Positions 1 to 6,811 of a stretch of DNA of 15,902 nucleotides are shown here, one piece after another (position 1 is the first letter of the stretch; the number at the start of each line of letters is the position of its first letter). Below the pieces are notes generated by a model. That model saw only the letters and a program-made list of their open reading frames with translations, was not told the DNA's origin and did no database searches. The DNA is taken from the NCBI GenBank assembly GCA_002348905.1, contig DEBW01000054.1, positions 8,870 to 24,771 of the forward strand, read 5' to 3'. Both the position numbers and the translations under genes were made by a program. The DNA comes from Ruminococcus flavefaciens. Lineage in GTDB: Bacteria > Bacillota > Clostridia > Oscillospirales > Ruminococcaceae.

Positions 1-491
1 TGGTGGTGGTCGGTAACAACAAGCTTCATACCGAGACTATAGATATATTCAGCCTCGGAAATAGCAGAGATACCGTTATCAACAGTTACGATGAGGTCAG
101 TACCGTCTGCGTGTATCTTGTCGATAGCCGCATTATTAAGACCGTATCCCTCAGAGCGTTCCGGTATATAGTAAGTAACATCAGCGCCTGCCTCAAAGAG
201 GTAGGTATAAAGTATAGCAGTAGCCATGATGCCGTCGCAGTCGTAATCGCCGTAGATGCAAATGCGCTTGTTGTTGTCGATAGCTTCGTTGACGGTATCC
301 GCCGCCGCCTGCATATCCTTTATGAGAAAAGGATCAGAAAGCTCAGAAGTGTTGAGTTTTTCTGCAACTTCTTCGGGCGAGGAGTAACCCTTTGATGCGA
401 GAACGGCAGCAGTAAGAGAAGTTACCTGACATCCAAGCATAAGTTTTGAGATCTTGTCTTTTTCGGGTGAGCTGATGTTCCATTTTTTCAT
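1..491 (-). CDS. recJ: Single-stranded-DNA-specific exonuclease RecJ (N-terminal part, cut by window edge)
   Basis: RecJ is a 5'-3' single-strand DNA exonuclease of the DHH phosphoesterase family, used in recombination and repair in the cytoplasm. The first 163 residues are visible; the rest lies beyond the left edge. The metal-binding DHH-family motifs appear in order: DYDCDG at residues 82-87, VDNG at 137-140 and TDHH at 160-163. The N-terminus (MKKWNIS...) is typical of the family. The ATG at 491 is chosen because an AAGGAG site (500-505) sits 8 bases upstream. A sigma-A-like promoter lies at 551-579, and the sigE terminator separates it from the upstream gene, so it is probably transcribed on its own or as the first gene of a unit continuing leftwards. 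Identification rests on motifs and is firm. Confidence 0.93.
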   Translation of the reverse strand, partial: MKKWNISSPEKDKISKLMLGCQVTSLTAAVLASKGYSSPEEVAEKLNTSELSDPFLIKDMQAAADTVNEAIDNNKRICIYGDYDCDGIMATAILYTYLFEAGADVTYYIPERSEGYGLNNAAIDKIHADGTDLIVTVDNGISAISEAEYIYSLGMKLVVTDHH

Positions 492-550
492 TGAATAAGC
501 TCCTTAACGATGTTTTTATAAGCAGGCATTGCCTACAATTACTCATTATT

Positions 551-579
551 AGTATACCACTTGTAATAGTTTTTTGCAA
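551..579 (-). promoter_or_regulatory. Sigma-A-type promoter of recJ
   Basis: Read on the minus strand: TTGCAA (579-574), a 17-base spacer, then TATACT (556-551) preceded by TGG, an extended -10. The start codon of recJ is about 60 bases downstream. The leader holds a small inverted repeat (AGGC-att-GCCT, 524-534) of unknown meaning. Confidence 0.7.
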
Positions 580-656
580 TAGTCAGTACAAAAATCGTCA
601 TAATACCCTAAAAGCTTGAACAATATTTCATATGTATTTAATGCAGCAACTTTAAA

Positions 657-686
657 ACAGGGTATCATCCGCAAATGATACCCTGT
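657..686 (-). terminator. Rho-independent terminator after sigE
   Basis: A perfect 12-bp stem (ACAGGGTATCAT paired with ATGATACCCTGT) with a 6-base loop lies just past the sigE stop. On the minus strand it is followed by TTTT. It closes the spoIIGA-sigE operon. Confidence 0.8.
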
Positions 687-692
687 AAAATG

Positions 693-1391
693 TCAATAAA
701 TGCTTTCAAGCTTTGAACGAAGCTTTTTTATTATCCTTTTTTCAAGCCGTGAAATGTAGGACTGTGATATCCCTATCATATCAGCGACTTCTTTCTGTGT
801 CATCTCCTTTCCGTTTATAAGCCCGAAGCGAAGCTCCATTATTTCACGTTCACGGTCGCAAAGTCCCGAAACAGCATCTCTTAGCATTTCACGTTCAGCC
901 TCTGTTTCGATGCCTTTGTTTACAACATCATCGTCAGTGCCAAGTACGTCTGACAGTAAAAGTTCATTACCGTCATAGTCAACATTCAGAGGCTCGTCAA
1001 TGGAGAGATCGTTTCGGTACTGTGAAGCCTTTCGCAGGAACATGAGTATCTCGTTCTCAATACAGCGTGAAGCGTAAGTAGCAAGCTTGATATTCTTTGT
1101 CGGACAGAATGTATTTACTGCCTTGATAAGTCCTATCGTACCGATAGACACAAGGTCCTCGATACCTATACCGGTCGATTCAAACTTCTTGGCGATGAAT
1201 ACCACAAGACGCAGGTTATGTACAATGAGCTTTTTTCTTGCGTCAGGATCATTTGCGGTAAGTCCAGCAAAAACTATCTCCTCTTCCTGCCGTGAAAGCG
1301 GAGGAGGGAGAGTATCAGCTCCGTTGACGTAATATACTTCTCCTTTGAACAGTGAGCCTATTTTCTCTAACATCTTTTTTATTACAGACAT
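693..1391 (-). CDS. sigE: RNA polymerase sporulation sigma factor SigE (pro-sigma-E)
   Basis: Sigma-E directs early mother-cell transcription during endospore formation. The 232-residue protein carries the sigma-70 family core: region 2 with NLRLVV, DLVSIGTIGLIKAV and KLATYASRCIENEIL, then the stretch DEPLN..DGNELLLSDVLGTDDD that is highly characteristic of sigma-E, and region 4 with MTQKEVADMIGISQSYISRLEKR. The N-terminus has a basic, amphipathic pro-sequence of about 20 residues before VYYVNGADTLPPPLS. This is somewhat shorter than my recollection of the Bacillus subtilis pro-sequence and is expected to be removed by SpoIIGA. The gene begins 23 bases after the spoIIGA stop, with an AAAGGAGAT ribosome site. 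sigG, which follows sigE in B. subtilis, is absent here: a terminator and then recJ follow. Confidence 0.95.
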   Translation of the reverse strand: MSVIKKMLEKIGSLFKGEVYYVNGADTLPPPLSRQEEEIVFAGLTANDPDARKKLIVHNLRLVVFIAKKFESTGIGIEDLVSIGTIGLIKAVNTFCPTKNIKLATYASRCIENEILMFLRKASQYRNDLSIDEPLNVDYDGNELLLSDVLGTDDDVVNKGIETEAEREMLRDAVSGLCDREREIMELRFGLINGKEMTQKEVADMIGISQSYISRLEKRIIKKLRSKLESIY

Positions 1392-1414
1392 TTTTGATCT
1401 CCTTTCTGCATTGT

Positions 1415-2197
1415 CTACATTTTTAATACTTTCGGGTTAAAAATAGCTTTTCCGCTGTTTTCTCCAATACCTATCATAACATCCACGCACTTCCGTTCAC
1501 CGGTCTGATCGTCAACTATTATGACCTCGTCCGGACGAAATATCGGCATAACTCCGCTGTCAGAAACGGTGGAGCAGGGGATCAGCCGTATTCTTGCCTT
1601 TACATCACCGATATCATTTTTCCCACATATCACTACAGGTCTGCCTGAGAAATGGTCGATGAGAGCGTTTCCAGTGTCAGCAAGTCCGGTAATACGAAAT
1701 ATACTGCTTCCTGAGCGTATCAGCACATGAGTATTTTCAGGCGGAGAAATGTCAGCGAATCTTTTTATAAGACATACAGCTCCATAGAGTACAGCAGTCA
1801 TTATTACAAGCAGAAGAAGCGAAAAATCTATGTAGAAGTACGTATTTGAGAAGTGCATGAATTCAGGTCTCAGCCATAGGTATACAGCGTATATCATACC
1901 GGCAAACACAAAGTTTGAAAGAAAAAATGCAGCAGTATTTTTCAGAAGTCTTTTTACGCCGTGTATGCCGAATGATGCAATTACTATGGTTACAGCTGCT
2001 GCCGATTTTACCGCAAGAGTTACAGCTAATGGTAATTCGGGAGCGAGTATCAGCAGAGAAAAGAGACTGCCGTAAAACGAAGCAGCTATACAGCGTATTA
2101 TCCCAAGCGGTGAATGGGTGAGTTTTGCAGTTGTACGCAGCAGAAAATAGTTGACATAGATATTGAGCACTATCAGAACATCAATGTAAACAGTCAG
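1415..2197 (-). CDS. spoIIGA: Sigma-E processing peptidase SpoIIGA
   Basis: SpoIIGA is the septal-membrane aspartic protease that cleaves pro-sigma-E after a signal from the forespore. About five hydrophobic segments fill roughly the first 145 residues. A soluble domain follows with the catalytic-type motif LADTGN (Asp about 174), and then RLIPCSTV and IGIGENS. It is directly upstream of sigE, the classical spoIIG arrangement. The start is uncertain. A strong AGGAGG (2211-2206) has no ATG, GTG or TTG at proper spacing. In-frame candidates are CTG at 2197 (8 bases after) or ATA at 2200 (5 bases after), both giving a TVYIDVL... start that matches the family. A GTG at 2207-2205 overlaps the ribosome site. 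The reading frame stays open to an ATG at 2251 that has no ribosome site and overlaps a likely promoter. I give the CTG start; a standard gene caller would probably choose 2251. Confidence 0.9.
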   Translation of the reverse strand: MTVYIDVLIVLNIYVNYFLLRTTAKLTHSPLGIIRCIAASFYGSLFSLLILAPELPLAVTLAVKSAAAVTIVIASFGIHGVKRLLKNTAAFFLSNFVFAGMIYAVYLWLRPEFMHFSNTYFYIDFSLLLLVIMTAVLYGAVCLIKRFADISPPENTHVLIRSGSSIFRITGLADTGNALIDHFSGRPVVICGKNDIGDVKARIRLIPCSTVSDSGVMPIFRPDEVIIVDDQTGERKCVDVMIGIGENSGKAIFNPKVLKM

Positions 2198-2218
2198 TAT
2201 CTTCACCTCCTGATAAAT

Positions 2219-2251
2219 ATTATAATGCAGCAGACAGAAATAATATGTCAT
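2219..2251 (-). promoter_or_regulatory. Possible Spo0A-type promoter of spoIIGA-sigE
   Basis: On the minus strand: ATGACA (2251-2246), a 21-base spacer and TATAAT (2224-2219). The unusually long spacer resembles the Spo0A-activated spoIIG promoter of B. subtilis. On the plus strand, TGTCA occurs at 2246 and 2256, exactly 10 bases apart. These are partial matches to the 0A box core (TGTCGAA). Against the call, the predicted start site falls almost at the ribosome site, giving a very short leader. Confidence 0.4.
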
Positions 2252-2271
2252 ATCTTGTCAGGGTAAAAAAA

Positions 2272-2291
2272 TAAGGACACCGAAGTGTCCT
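2272..2291 (-). terminator. Rho-independent terminator after the helicase operon
   Basis: An 8-bp perfect stem AAGGACAC/GTGTCCTT closes a 4-base loop (TTCG when read on the minus strand). It is followed on the minus strand by TATTTTTTT. It separates the helicase and small-peptide genes from spoIIGA. Confidence 0.85.
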
Positions 2292-2314
2292 TACTGAAAC
2301 GCAAAAAGTTGATA

Positions 2315-2422
2315 TTATCTTAAAAACGGCATTATAGCAGCGCCGACTATCATTATACCTGCAAGAGCAAGTATAAGTATACGCATCCATAATTTTTTCT
2401 TTGGACCGCCATAGTTACTCAT
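2315..2422 (-). CDS. Small membrane peptide, 35 residues, unknown function
   Basis: This short reading frame encodes MSNYGGPKKKLWMRILIL followed by a hydrophobic stretch ending AAIMPFLR: a short polar start, a KKK cluster and then a single predicted membrane segment (about residues 14-34). The KKK placement suggests the N-terminus stays inside. The ribosome site AAGAGGTGAT overlaps the stop codon of the upstream helicase, and the gap is 12 bases, so the two are probably translationally coupled. A good terminator follows. I do not recognise a family. The strong ribosome site, spacing and terminator make it a real gene rather than noise. Confidence 0.72.
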   Translation of the reverse strand: MSNYGGPKKKLWMRILILALAGIMIVGAAIMPFLR

Positions 2423-2434
2423 AAATATCACCTC

Positions 2435-4180
2435 TTAGTGTCTTTTCTTCATACGTTTTTTGCGGTCGGGGATATAATCTCCGAACATATCAGTTTTCTT
2501 TTTATTTCCGAAAGCAGCACGACGGCGGTCGGGCTTGCCGTGTTTGCTGTGCGGACGTTCGAAGTCTCTGTCTCTGTCTTTTTTATTGTTTTTGTCACTG
2601 CCTTTGTAGAGCTTTACCTCTACAGGGTGACCGTTTATCTTCATAGGGTTAGTGCTGTCAAGGATAAAGTCAGTCTCGTCTTCGGGAACTTCAACAGTAG
2701 TGTGACTGTCGAAAATATCTATCTTTCCGAAATCCTGACCTGACATACCTGTAGCATCAACGAGTGCGCCAAGGATAAAGTTAGGGGCGATACGCTTGTT
2801 TCTTCCTATGTTAAGGTCTATGCGGACAGTTTTAGCACCGTTTCTCTTTCCTTTTTTAAGAGGCTTGGGCATTTCAAATTCCGGAAGTCCGGCAAGTTCT
2901 GAGCGAAGTCTTGCACTTATAAGTCTTGCAGCAGCTTCACGATAGTCGATGCCGTTTTCAGCAAGCTTGTCAAGTACTGCGAAAGCACTTGCATCCGGAC
3001 GTTCATCCATTTCAGCTATCTCTTTTACAAGAGCATCTGTTTTTAACTTTGCTACGTAAGCCTTATCCGGCATAGGAAGCTCACTTATCTCAGCCTTTGT
3101 GTATCTGGCGATGTCCTTCAGCGCATAGAGCTGTTTTCTGCCAGTGATAAGGGTGAATGCCTTGCCTGCAAGACCAGCTCTGCCAGTACGTCCGATTCGG
3201 TGGATGTAGTATTCATTATCCTGAGGGAGGTCGTAATTGAATACCATGTCAATACCGCTTACGTCAATACCTCTTGCCGCTACGTCTGTAGCAACGAGAA
3301 CAGCAGTAGTACGGTTCTTGAAGCTGTTCATCACCTGTGTACGCTGTATCTGTTTAAGGTCGCCGTGTATACCGGCGGCACGGAAGCCACTCTTGACCAG
3401 TTCTTCTGTAAGTTCATCGACCATTTTCTTTGTATTGCAGAATACCATTGCAGAATCAGGAGAATATGCAGCAAGAAGAAGCTTTAAAGCATCGGTCTTG
3501 CGTCCCATAGCTACCTGAAAATAGAACTGCTGTATAAGCTCAACTGTTTTCTGAGAGGATTTTATCTTTATATGTACAGGTTCGCTCTGATATTTTTCAG
3601 TTAAAGCCATTATTTCAGGAGGCATGGTTGCGGAGAAGAGAACAGTCTGTCTTTCTTCGGGGACTTCTGAAAGTATGGATTCAATATCTTCACGGAAGCC
3701 CATATTTAACATTTCATCAGCCTCATCGAGTATAACTGTACGCAGACCTTCGAGTTTGAGTGTACGTCTGCGTATATGATCCATAACTCGTCCGGGAGTG
3801 CCGATGACTATGTTAGCGCCACGTTTAAGCTCCATTATCTGACGCTCCATGCTTGCACCGCCGTAAACGGCACAGGCTTTTACGCTGCGCTTGAATTTAG
3901 CAAACTTGCGTATCTCCTCACAAGCCTGCATAGCAAGTTCACGGGTAGGGCAGAGTATCAGTACAGCTGCGGAGCGTTTCTCGTCCTCAGTTATGCTCTC
4001 AACAGCCGGTATGCCGAAAGCAGCAGTTTTTCCAGTACCTGTATTAGACCTGCCTACAACATCGTGTCCCTGTAAGAGTACCGGTATGCTTTGCTGCTGT
4101 ATCTCAGTCATTTCCTCAAAGCCAAGTTCATCAACAGCACGTATGAGTTCTTCTGAAAGATTCAATTCATTAAAATGCAT
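2435..4180 (-). CDS. DEAD-box ATP-dependent RNA helicase with DbpA-type RNA-binding domain
   Basis: This 581-residue helicase probably unwinds structured RNA in ribosome assembly or cold adaptation. All core motifs are present: Q motif (FNELNLSEEL...EIQQQSIP), motif I SNTGTGKT at 45-52, PTRELA near 78, TPGR near 128, DEAD at 152-155, SAT at 183-185, VFCNTK near 246, ATDVAARGID near 297 and HRIGRTGR near 327. Residues about 452-525 form a DbpA-type RNA-binding fold (VRIDLNIGR...ATGMSGQDFGKIDIFDSHT...). A lysine/arginine-rich tail follows to the end. This architecture is shared by DeaD/CsdA, DbpA and Clostridium-type homologues, so the exact symbol is left open. The ATG at 4180 lies downstream of a strong promoter. 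Confidence 0.94.
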   Translation of the reverse strand: MHFNELNLSEELIRAVDELGFEEMTEIQQQSIPVLLQGHDVVGRSNTGTGKTAAFGIPAVESITEDEKRSAAVLILCPTRELAMQACEEIRKFAKFKRSVKACAVYGGASMERQIMELKRGANIVIGTPGRVMDHIRRRTLKLEGLRTVILDEADEMLNMGFREDIESILSEVPEERQTVLFSATMPPEIMALTEKYQSEPVHIKIKSSQKTVELIQQFYFQVAMGRKTDALKLLLAAYSPDSAMVFCNTKKMVDELTEELVKSGFRAAGIHGDLKQIQRTQVMNSFKNRTTAVLVATDVAARGIDVSGIDMVFNYDLPQDNEYYIHRIGRTGRAGLAGKAFTLITGRKQLYALKDIARYTKAEISELPMPDKAYVAKLKTDALVKEIAEMDERPDASAFAVLDKLAENGIDYREAAARLISARLRSELAGLPEFEMPKPLKKGKRNGAKTVRIDLNIGRNKRIAPNFILGALVDATGMSGQDFGKIDIFDSHTTVEVPEDETDFILDSTNPMKINGHPVEVKLYKGSDKNNKKDRDRDFERPHSKHGKPDRRRAAFGNKKKTDMFGDYIPDRKKRMKKRH

Positions 4181-4227
4181 TATATATCCTTTCTTTTCCT
4201 ATTTGCCTATAAATACTTATAAAATAT

Positions 4228-4256
4228 ATCATAGCACAAATGCTGACAAACGTCAA
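4228..4256 (-). promoter_or_regulatory. Sigma-A-type promoter of the DEAD-box helicase gene
   Basis: Minus strand: TTGACG (4256-4251), a 17-base spacer and TATGAT (4233-4228) with an extended TGC before the -10. The leader to the ATG at 4180 is about 40 bases. The region 4181-4339 holds no gene. Confidence 0.75.
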
Positions 4257-4339
4257 GGAAAAGCACGGCTAAAACACATATATTATTTTGATAAGCTTTC
4301 TTTATTGCCAGCAATAAAAAAATGTTAGTGATGAAAGTA

Positions 4340-4368
4340 TTGCATTTTCAGAAAAATGGTGCTATAAT
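4340..4368 (+). promoter_or_regulatory. Sigma-A-type promoter of the ECF S-component gene
   Basis: TTGCAT (4340-4345), a 17-base spacer and TATAAT (4363-4368) with TGC before the -10. Its predicted start site (about 4375) lies past the most upstream ATG of the frame at 4369, which rules that ATG out as the start. Confidence 0.75.
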
Positions 4369-4395
4369 ATGCATATCAAAAGAAAAGGAGTGTTT

Positions 4396-4920
4396 ATGAT
4401 GAACAAGAACAAAGGTGACATAAGGCTTCTGACATATACAGCATTGCTTGCCGCAATGACTACAGTAGCAACTATGATAATTCAGATACCGACTCCGACA
4501 AAGGGATACGTTAATCTCGGAGACAGCATTGTAAATATCGCAGCATGGATACTCGGTCCGATATACGGTGCCGCAGCAGCAGGAATAGGTTCAGCAGCAG
4601 CAGATATAATAAGCGGTTATGTTGTATATGCTCCGGCAACACTTATAATAAAAGCATCAATGGCAGTTGCATCCTACTGGGTTTTTGTAACTGCTGAGAA
4701 AAAGATAAGTTCACTTCCGGCGAGAATAGCAGCAGCCGCAACCGCTGAAGTGATAATGTCACTTGGATATATGCTTTTTGAGGCTTTCATGTCTCACTCT
4801 CTTGCAGCAGCACTTGTTGGTGTTCCCGGAAACATAGCACAAAGTATAATGGGAGCAGCAGTTTCAGTTGCTGTATACGAACTGGTACTTAAAAGAGTAC
4901 CTAAACTCATAAAAAAATGA
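4396..4920 (+). CDS. ECF transporter S component (substrate-binding membrane subunit)
   Basis: This 174-residue, very hydrophobic protein has about five to six membrane segments. The pattern is a basic N-terminus, then LTYTALLAAMTTVATMIIQIP, a loop with KGYVNLGDSIV, then AAWILGPIYGAAAAGIGSAAADIISGY. That pattern is typical of S components of energy-coupling-factor transporters (ECF-ribofla_trS-like family). Such subunits bind a vitamin or precursor and dock on a shared EcfT-EcfA module; no ATPase or T subunit is encoded nearby. The substrate cannot be read from the sequence. AGGAG (4386-4390) sits 5 bases before the ATG at 4396 and 8 before a second ATG at 4399; either could be used. Confidence 0.85.
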   Translation: MMNKNKGDIRLLTYTALLAAMTTVATMIIQIPTPTKGYVNLGDSIVNIAAWILGPIYGAAAAGIGSAAADIISGYVVYAPATLIIKASMAVASYWVFVTAEKKISSLPARIAAAATAEVIMSLGYMLFEAFMSHSLAAALVGVPGNIAQSIMGAAVSVAVYELVLKRVPKLIKK

Positions 4921-4928
4921 CATATCAT

Positions 4929-4972
4929 AATGCTTCGGTTTACTATTTATATGGTCAGCCGGAGCATTTTTT
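4929..4972 (+). terminator. Probable terminator or attenuator between the S component gene and tcdA
   Basis: AATGCTTCGG (4929-4938) pairs with CCGGAGCATT (4959-4968) with one G-T wobble across a 20-base loop, then a T run. The ribosome site of tcdA (AAGGAG, 4973-4978) starts directly after the T run. The hairpin may therefore only partly terminate, letting tcdA be read through from the upstream promoter. Confidence 0.55.
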
Positions 4973-4984
4973 AAGGAGATTAAT

Positions 4985-5713
4985 ATGAATGAACAGTTTT
5001 CACGTACAGAATTGATATTCGGAAGCGAAGCTATGAATAAACTTGCTTCATCAAGGGTAGCGGTATTTGGTATAGGCGGAGTAGGTGGTCACGTTGTTGA
5101 GGCACTTGCACGTTCCGGAATAGGAGCTCTTGACATTATAGACAATGACACAGTTGCTCTCAGCAATATAAACAGGCAGATAATAGCTACACGCAGTACC
5201 GTAGGGGAATACAAGGTCGATGTTGCCAAGCGCCGTATTGCAGATATTTCTCCGGATTGCAAAGTAAATACATACCGTACATTTTTTATGCCTGAAACTG
5301 CTGACCAGTTTGATTTTTCACAGTATGACTATGTTGTGGACGCTATTGACACTGTTACCGGAAAGATCGAGATAATCATGAGAGCCAAAGCAGCCGGAGT
5401 TCCGGTGATAAGCAGCATGGGAGCTGGCAATAAAGTTGATCCGACTGCATTTGAAGTTGCTGATATATATAAGACATCAGTATGTCCGCTTGCGAGAGTA
5501 ATGCGCCGTGAAATGAAAAAAAGGGGAGTAAAGTCTCTTAAAGTGGTATACTCAAAGGAAGAAGCACTTACACCTTTAGGCACTACAAGTGAAGAAAAAG
5601 GATTCAGACGCAGCATACCTGGCTCAAACGCTTTTGTTCCGTCTGTAGCGGGACTTATAATTGCAGGCGAAGTTATAAAGGATATTATCGGCTTTGACCG
5701 GAAAAACAGGTAA
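4985..5713 (+). CDS. tcdA: tRNA threonylcarbamoyladenosine dehydratase (TcdA/CsdL, ThiF/E1-like)
   Basis: TcdA uses ATP to cyclise threonylcarbamoyladenosine at position 37 of tRNAs (ct6A formation). The 242-residue protein has the E1-like nucleotide-binding site GIGGVGGHVVEALARSG at about 29-45, the acidic DIIDNDTVALSNINRQ segment at about 50-65, and YDYVVDAIDTV and SSMGAGNKVDPTAFEVADI, all typical of TcdA rather than MoeB or ThiF. It has no C-terminal rhodanese domain and no CxxC zinc pairs, which also fits TcdA. The ATG at 4985 follows AAGGAG by 6 bases. It is probably expressed by read-through from the S component gene. Confidence 0.88.
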   Translation: MNEQFSRTELIFGSEAMNKLASSRVAVFGIGGVGGHVVEALARSGIGALDIIDNDTVALSNINRQIIATRSTVGEYKVDVAKRRIADISPDCKVNTYRTFFMPETADQFDFSQYDYVVDAIDTVTGKIEIIMRAKAAGVPVISSMGAGNKVDPTAFEVADIYKTSVCPLARVMRREMKKRGVKSLKVVYSKEEALTPLGTTSEEKGFRRSIPGSNAFVPSVAGLIIAGEVIKDIIGFDRKNR

Positions 5714-5759
5714 AATACCGGATAAAAAGATATATTCTGAAATAATATATTATTAATGC

Positions 5760-5788
5760 TTGCATTTTGCTGAGATATGTTATATAAT
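5760..5788 (+). promoter_or_regulatory. Sigma-A-type promoter of cysK
   Basis: TTGCAT (5760-5765), a 17-base spacer and a perfect TATAAT (5783-5788). It is followed by AAGGAG (5805-5810) and the ATG at 5822. No T-box or riboswitch-like leader fits in this short gap. Confidence 0.7.
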
Positions 5789-5821
5789 AAATATACTATG
5801 TTTTAAGGAGAATAACTTGTA

Positions 5822-6751
5822 ATGGTATATGACAACATAATCGATGCAATGGGACATACTCCGATGATTAAGCTCAACAGAATGAATAAGCCCGGAAATG
5901 CAGAAGTACTTGTGAAGTTTGAAGGTCTTAATGTGGGCGGTTCTATAAAGACACGTACCGCTTATAATATGATACTTCATGCTGAAATGGAAGGAAAAAT
6001 AACCAAGGATACGATAATAGTTGAGCCTACCAGCGGAAATCAAGGTATCGGTCTTGCTCTTGTAGGAGCTGTAAGAGGTTATAAGACTATAATAATCATG
6101 CCGGATTCAGTAAGCGAAGAACGCCGAAAGCTTGTAAAGCATTACGGAGCAGAAGTTATACTTATTCATGATGATGGTGATATCGGAAGATGTATACAAG
6201 AGTGTCTTGATACTGCATTAAGAATGGCAGAAGAAGATAAAAATGTATTTGTTCCTCAGCAGTTCGCAAACGTAAATAATATCTACGCTCATAAGTACCA
6301 CACTGCTCTTGAGATACTTGAACAGACAGCCGGAAAAATTGACGGTTTCTGCTCAGGTATAGGTACAGGCGGAACAATAACCGGTATAGGCGAAACACTT
6401 AAATCTCAGTATCCGGATATGGTAGTATGGGCTGTAGAACCCGAAAATGCTGCTATCCTTGCAGGCGGTAATATAGGCACACATCTTCAGATGGGAATTG
6501 GTGATGGTATAATACCTGATATTCTTAATCAGAACATTTATGATGATATATATATCGTAACTGATGAAGAAGCTATACAGACTGCAAAAGACCTTGCTTC
6601 AAAAGAGGGAATAATGTGCGGTATCTCCAGCGGCACAAATGTTGCAGCCGCTTTAAAGCTTGCAGAAAAGCTCGGAGCAGGCAAGACAGTAGTTACGATC
6701 CTTCCGGATACAGCAGAAAGATACTTTTCAACTCCGCTTTTTGATGATTGA
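5822..6751 (+). CDS. cysK: Cysteine synthase (O-acetylserine sulfhydrylase, PLP-dependent)
   Basis: Cysteine synthase makes L-cysteine from O-acetylserine and sulfide in the cytoplasm. The 309-residue length is normal. Visible family features: GHTPMIKLNR near 11-20, the PLP lysine in GGSIKTR (Lys43), the substrate loop PTSGNQGIGLAL at 69-80, the phosphate-binding GTGGT at 181-185, GISSGTN at 267-273 and PDTAERYFST near the C-terminus. The lysine neighbourhood reads KTR rather than the more common KDR, and NVGGS replaces NPGGS. SGNQG replaces SGNTG. These variants occur in related beta-replacing enzymes, so a related substrate cannot be excluded. It has its own promoter and a strong terminator. 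Confidence 0.88.
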   Translation: MVYDNIIDAMGHTPMIKLNRMNKPGNAEVLVKFEGLNVGGSIKTRTAYNMILHAEMEGKITKDTIIVEPTSGNQGIGLALVGAVRGYKTIIIMPDSVSEERRKLVKHYGAEVILIHDDGDIGRCIQECLDTALRMAEEDKNVFVPQQFANVNNIYAHKYHTALEILEQTAGKIDGFCSGIGTGGTITGIGETLKSQYPDMVVWAVEPENAAILAGGNIGTHLQMGIGDGIIPDILNQNIYDDIYIVTDEEAIQTAKDLASKEGIMCGISSGTNVAAALKLAEKLGAGKTVVTILPDTAERYFSTPLFDD

Positions 6752-6769
6752 TGCATCATATATGAAAAT

Positions 6770-6805
6770 AAGCCATAGAATGAATAAGAACTCATTCTAT
6801 GGCTT
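6770..6805. terminator. Bidirectional terminator between cysK and the lipoprotein gene
   Basis: A perfect 14-bp stem (AAGCCATAGAATGA with TCATTCTATGGCTT) and an 8-base loop lie between two convergent genes. On the plus strand it is followed by TTTAATTTTAT, on the minus strand by TATTTTC. It can end both transcripts. Confidence 0.85.
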
Positions 6806-6811
6806 TTAATT

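Noticed and set aside
3..395. Open reading frame on the plus strand at the left edge
   Set aside because: It is the complement of recJ, which has catalytic motifs and a ribosome site; this frame has neither.
4301..4318. Hairpin TTTATTG-ccag-CAATAAA
   Set aside because: AT-rich stem with no T run following on either strand and no gene ending nearby on that side, so not a terminator.
5780..6043. Minus-strand frame overlapping the cysK start and promoter
   Set aside because: Antisense to cysK; no ribosome site or coding signal.
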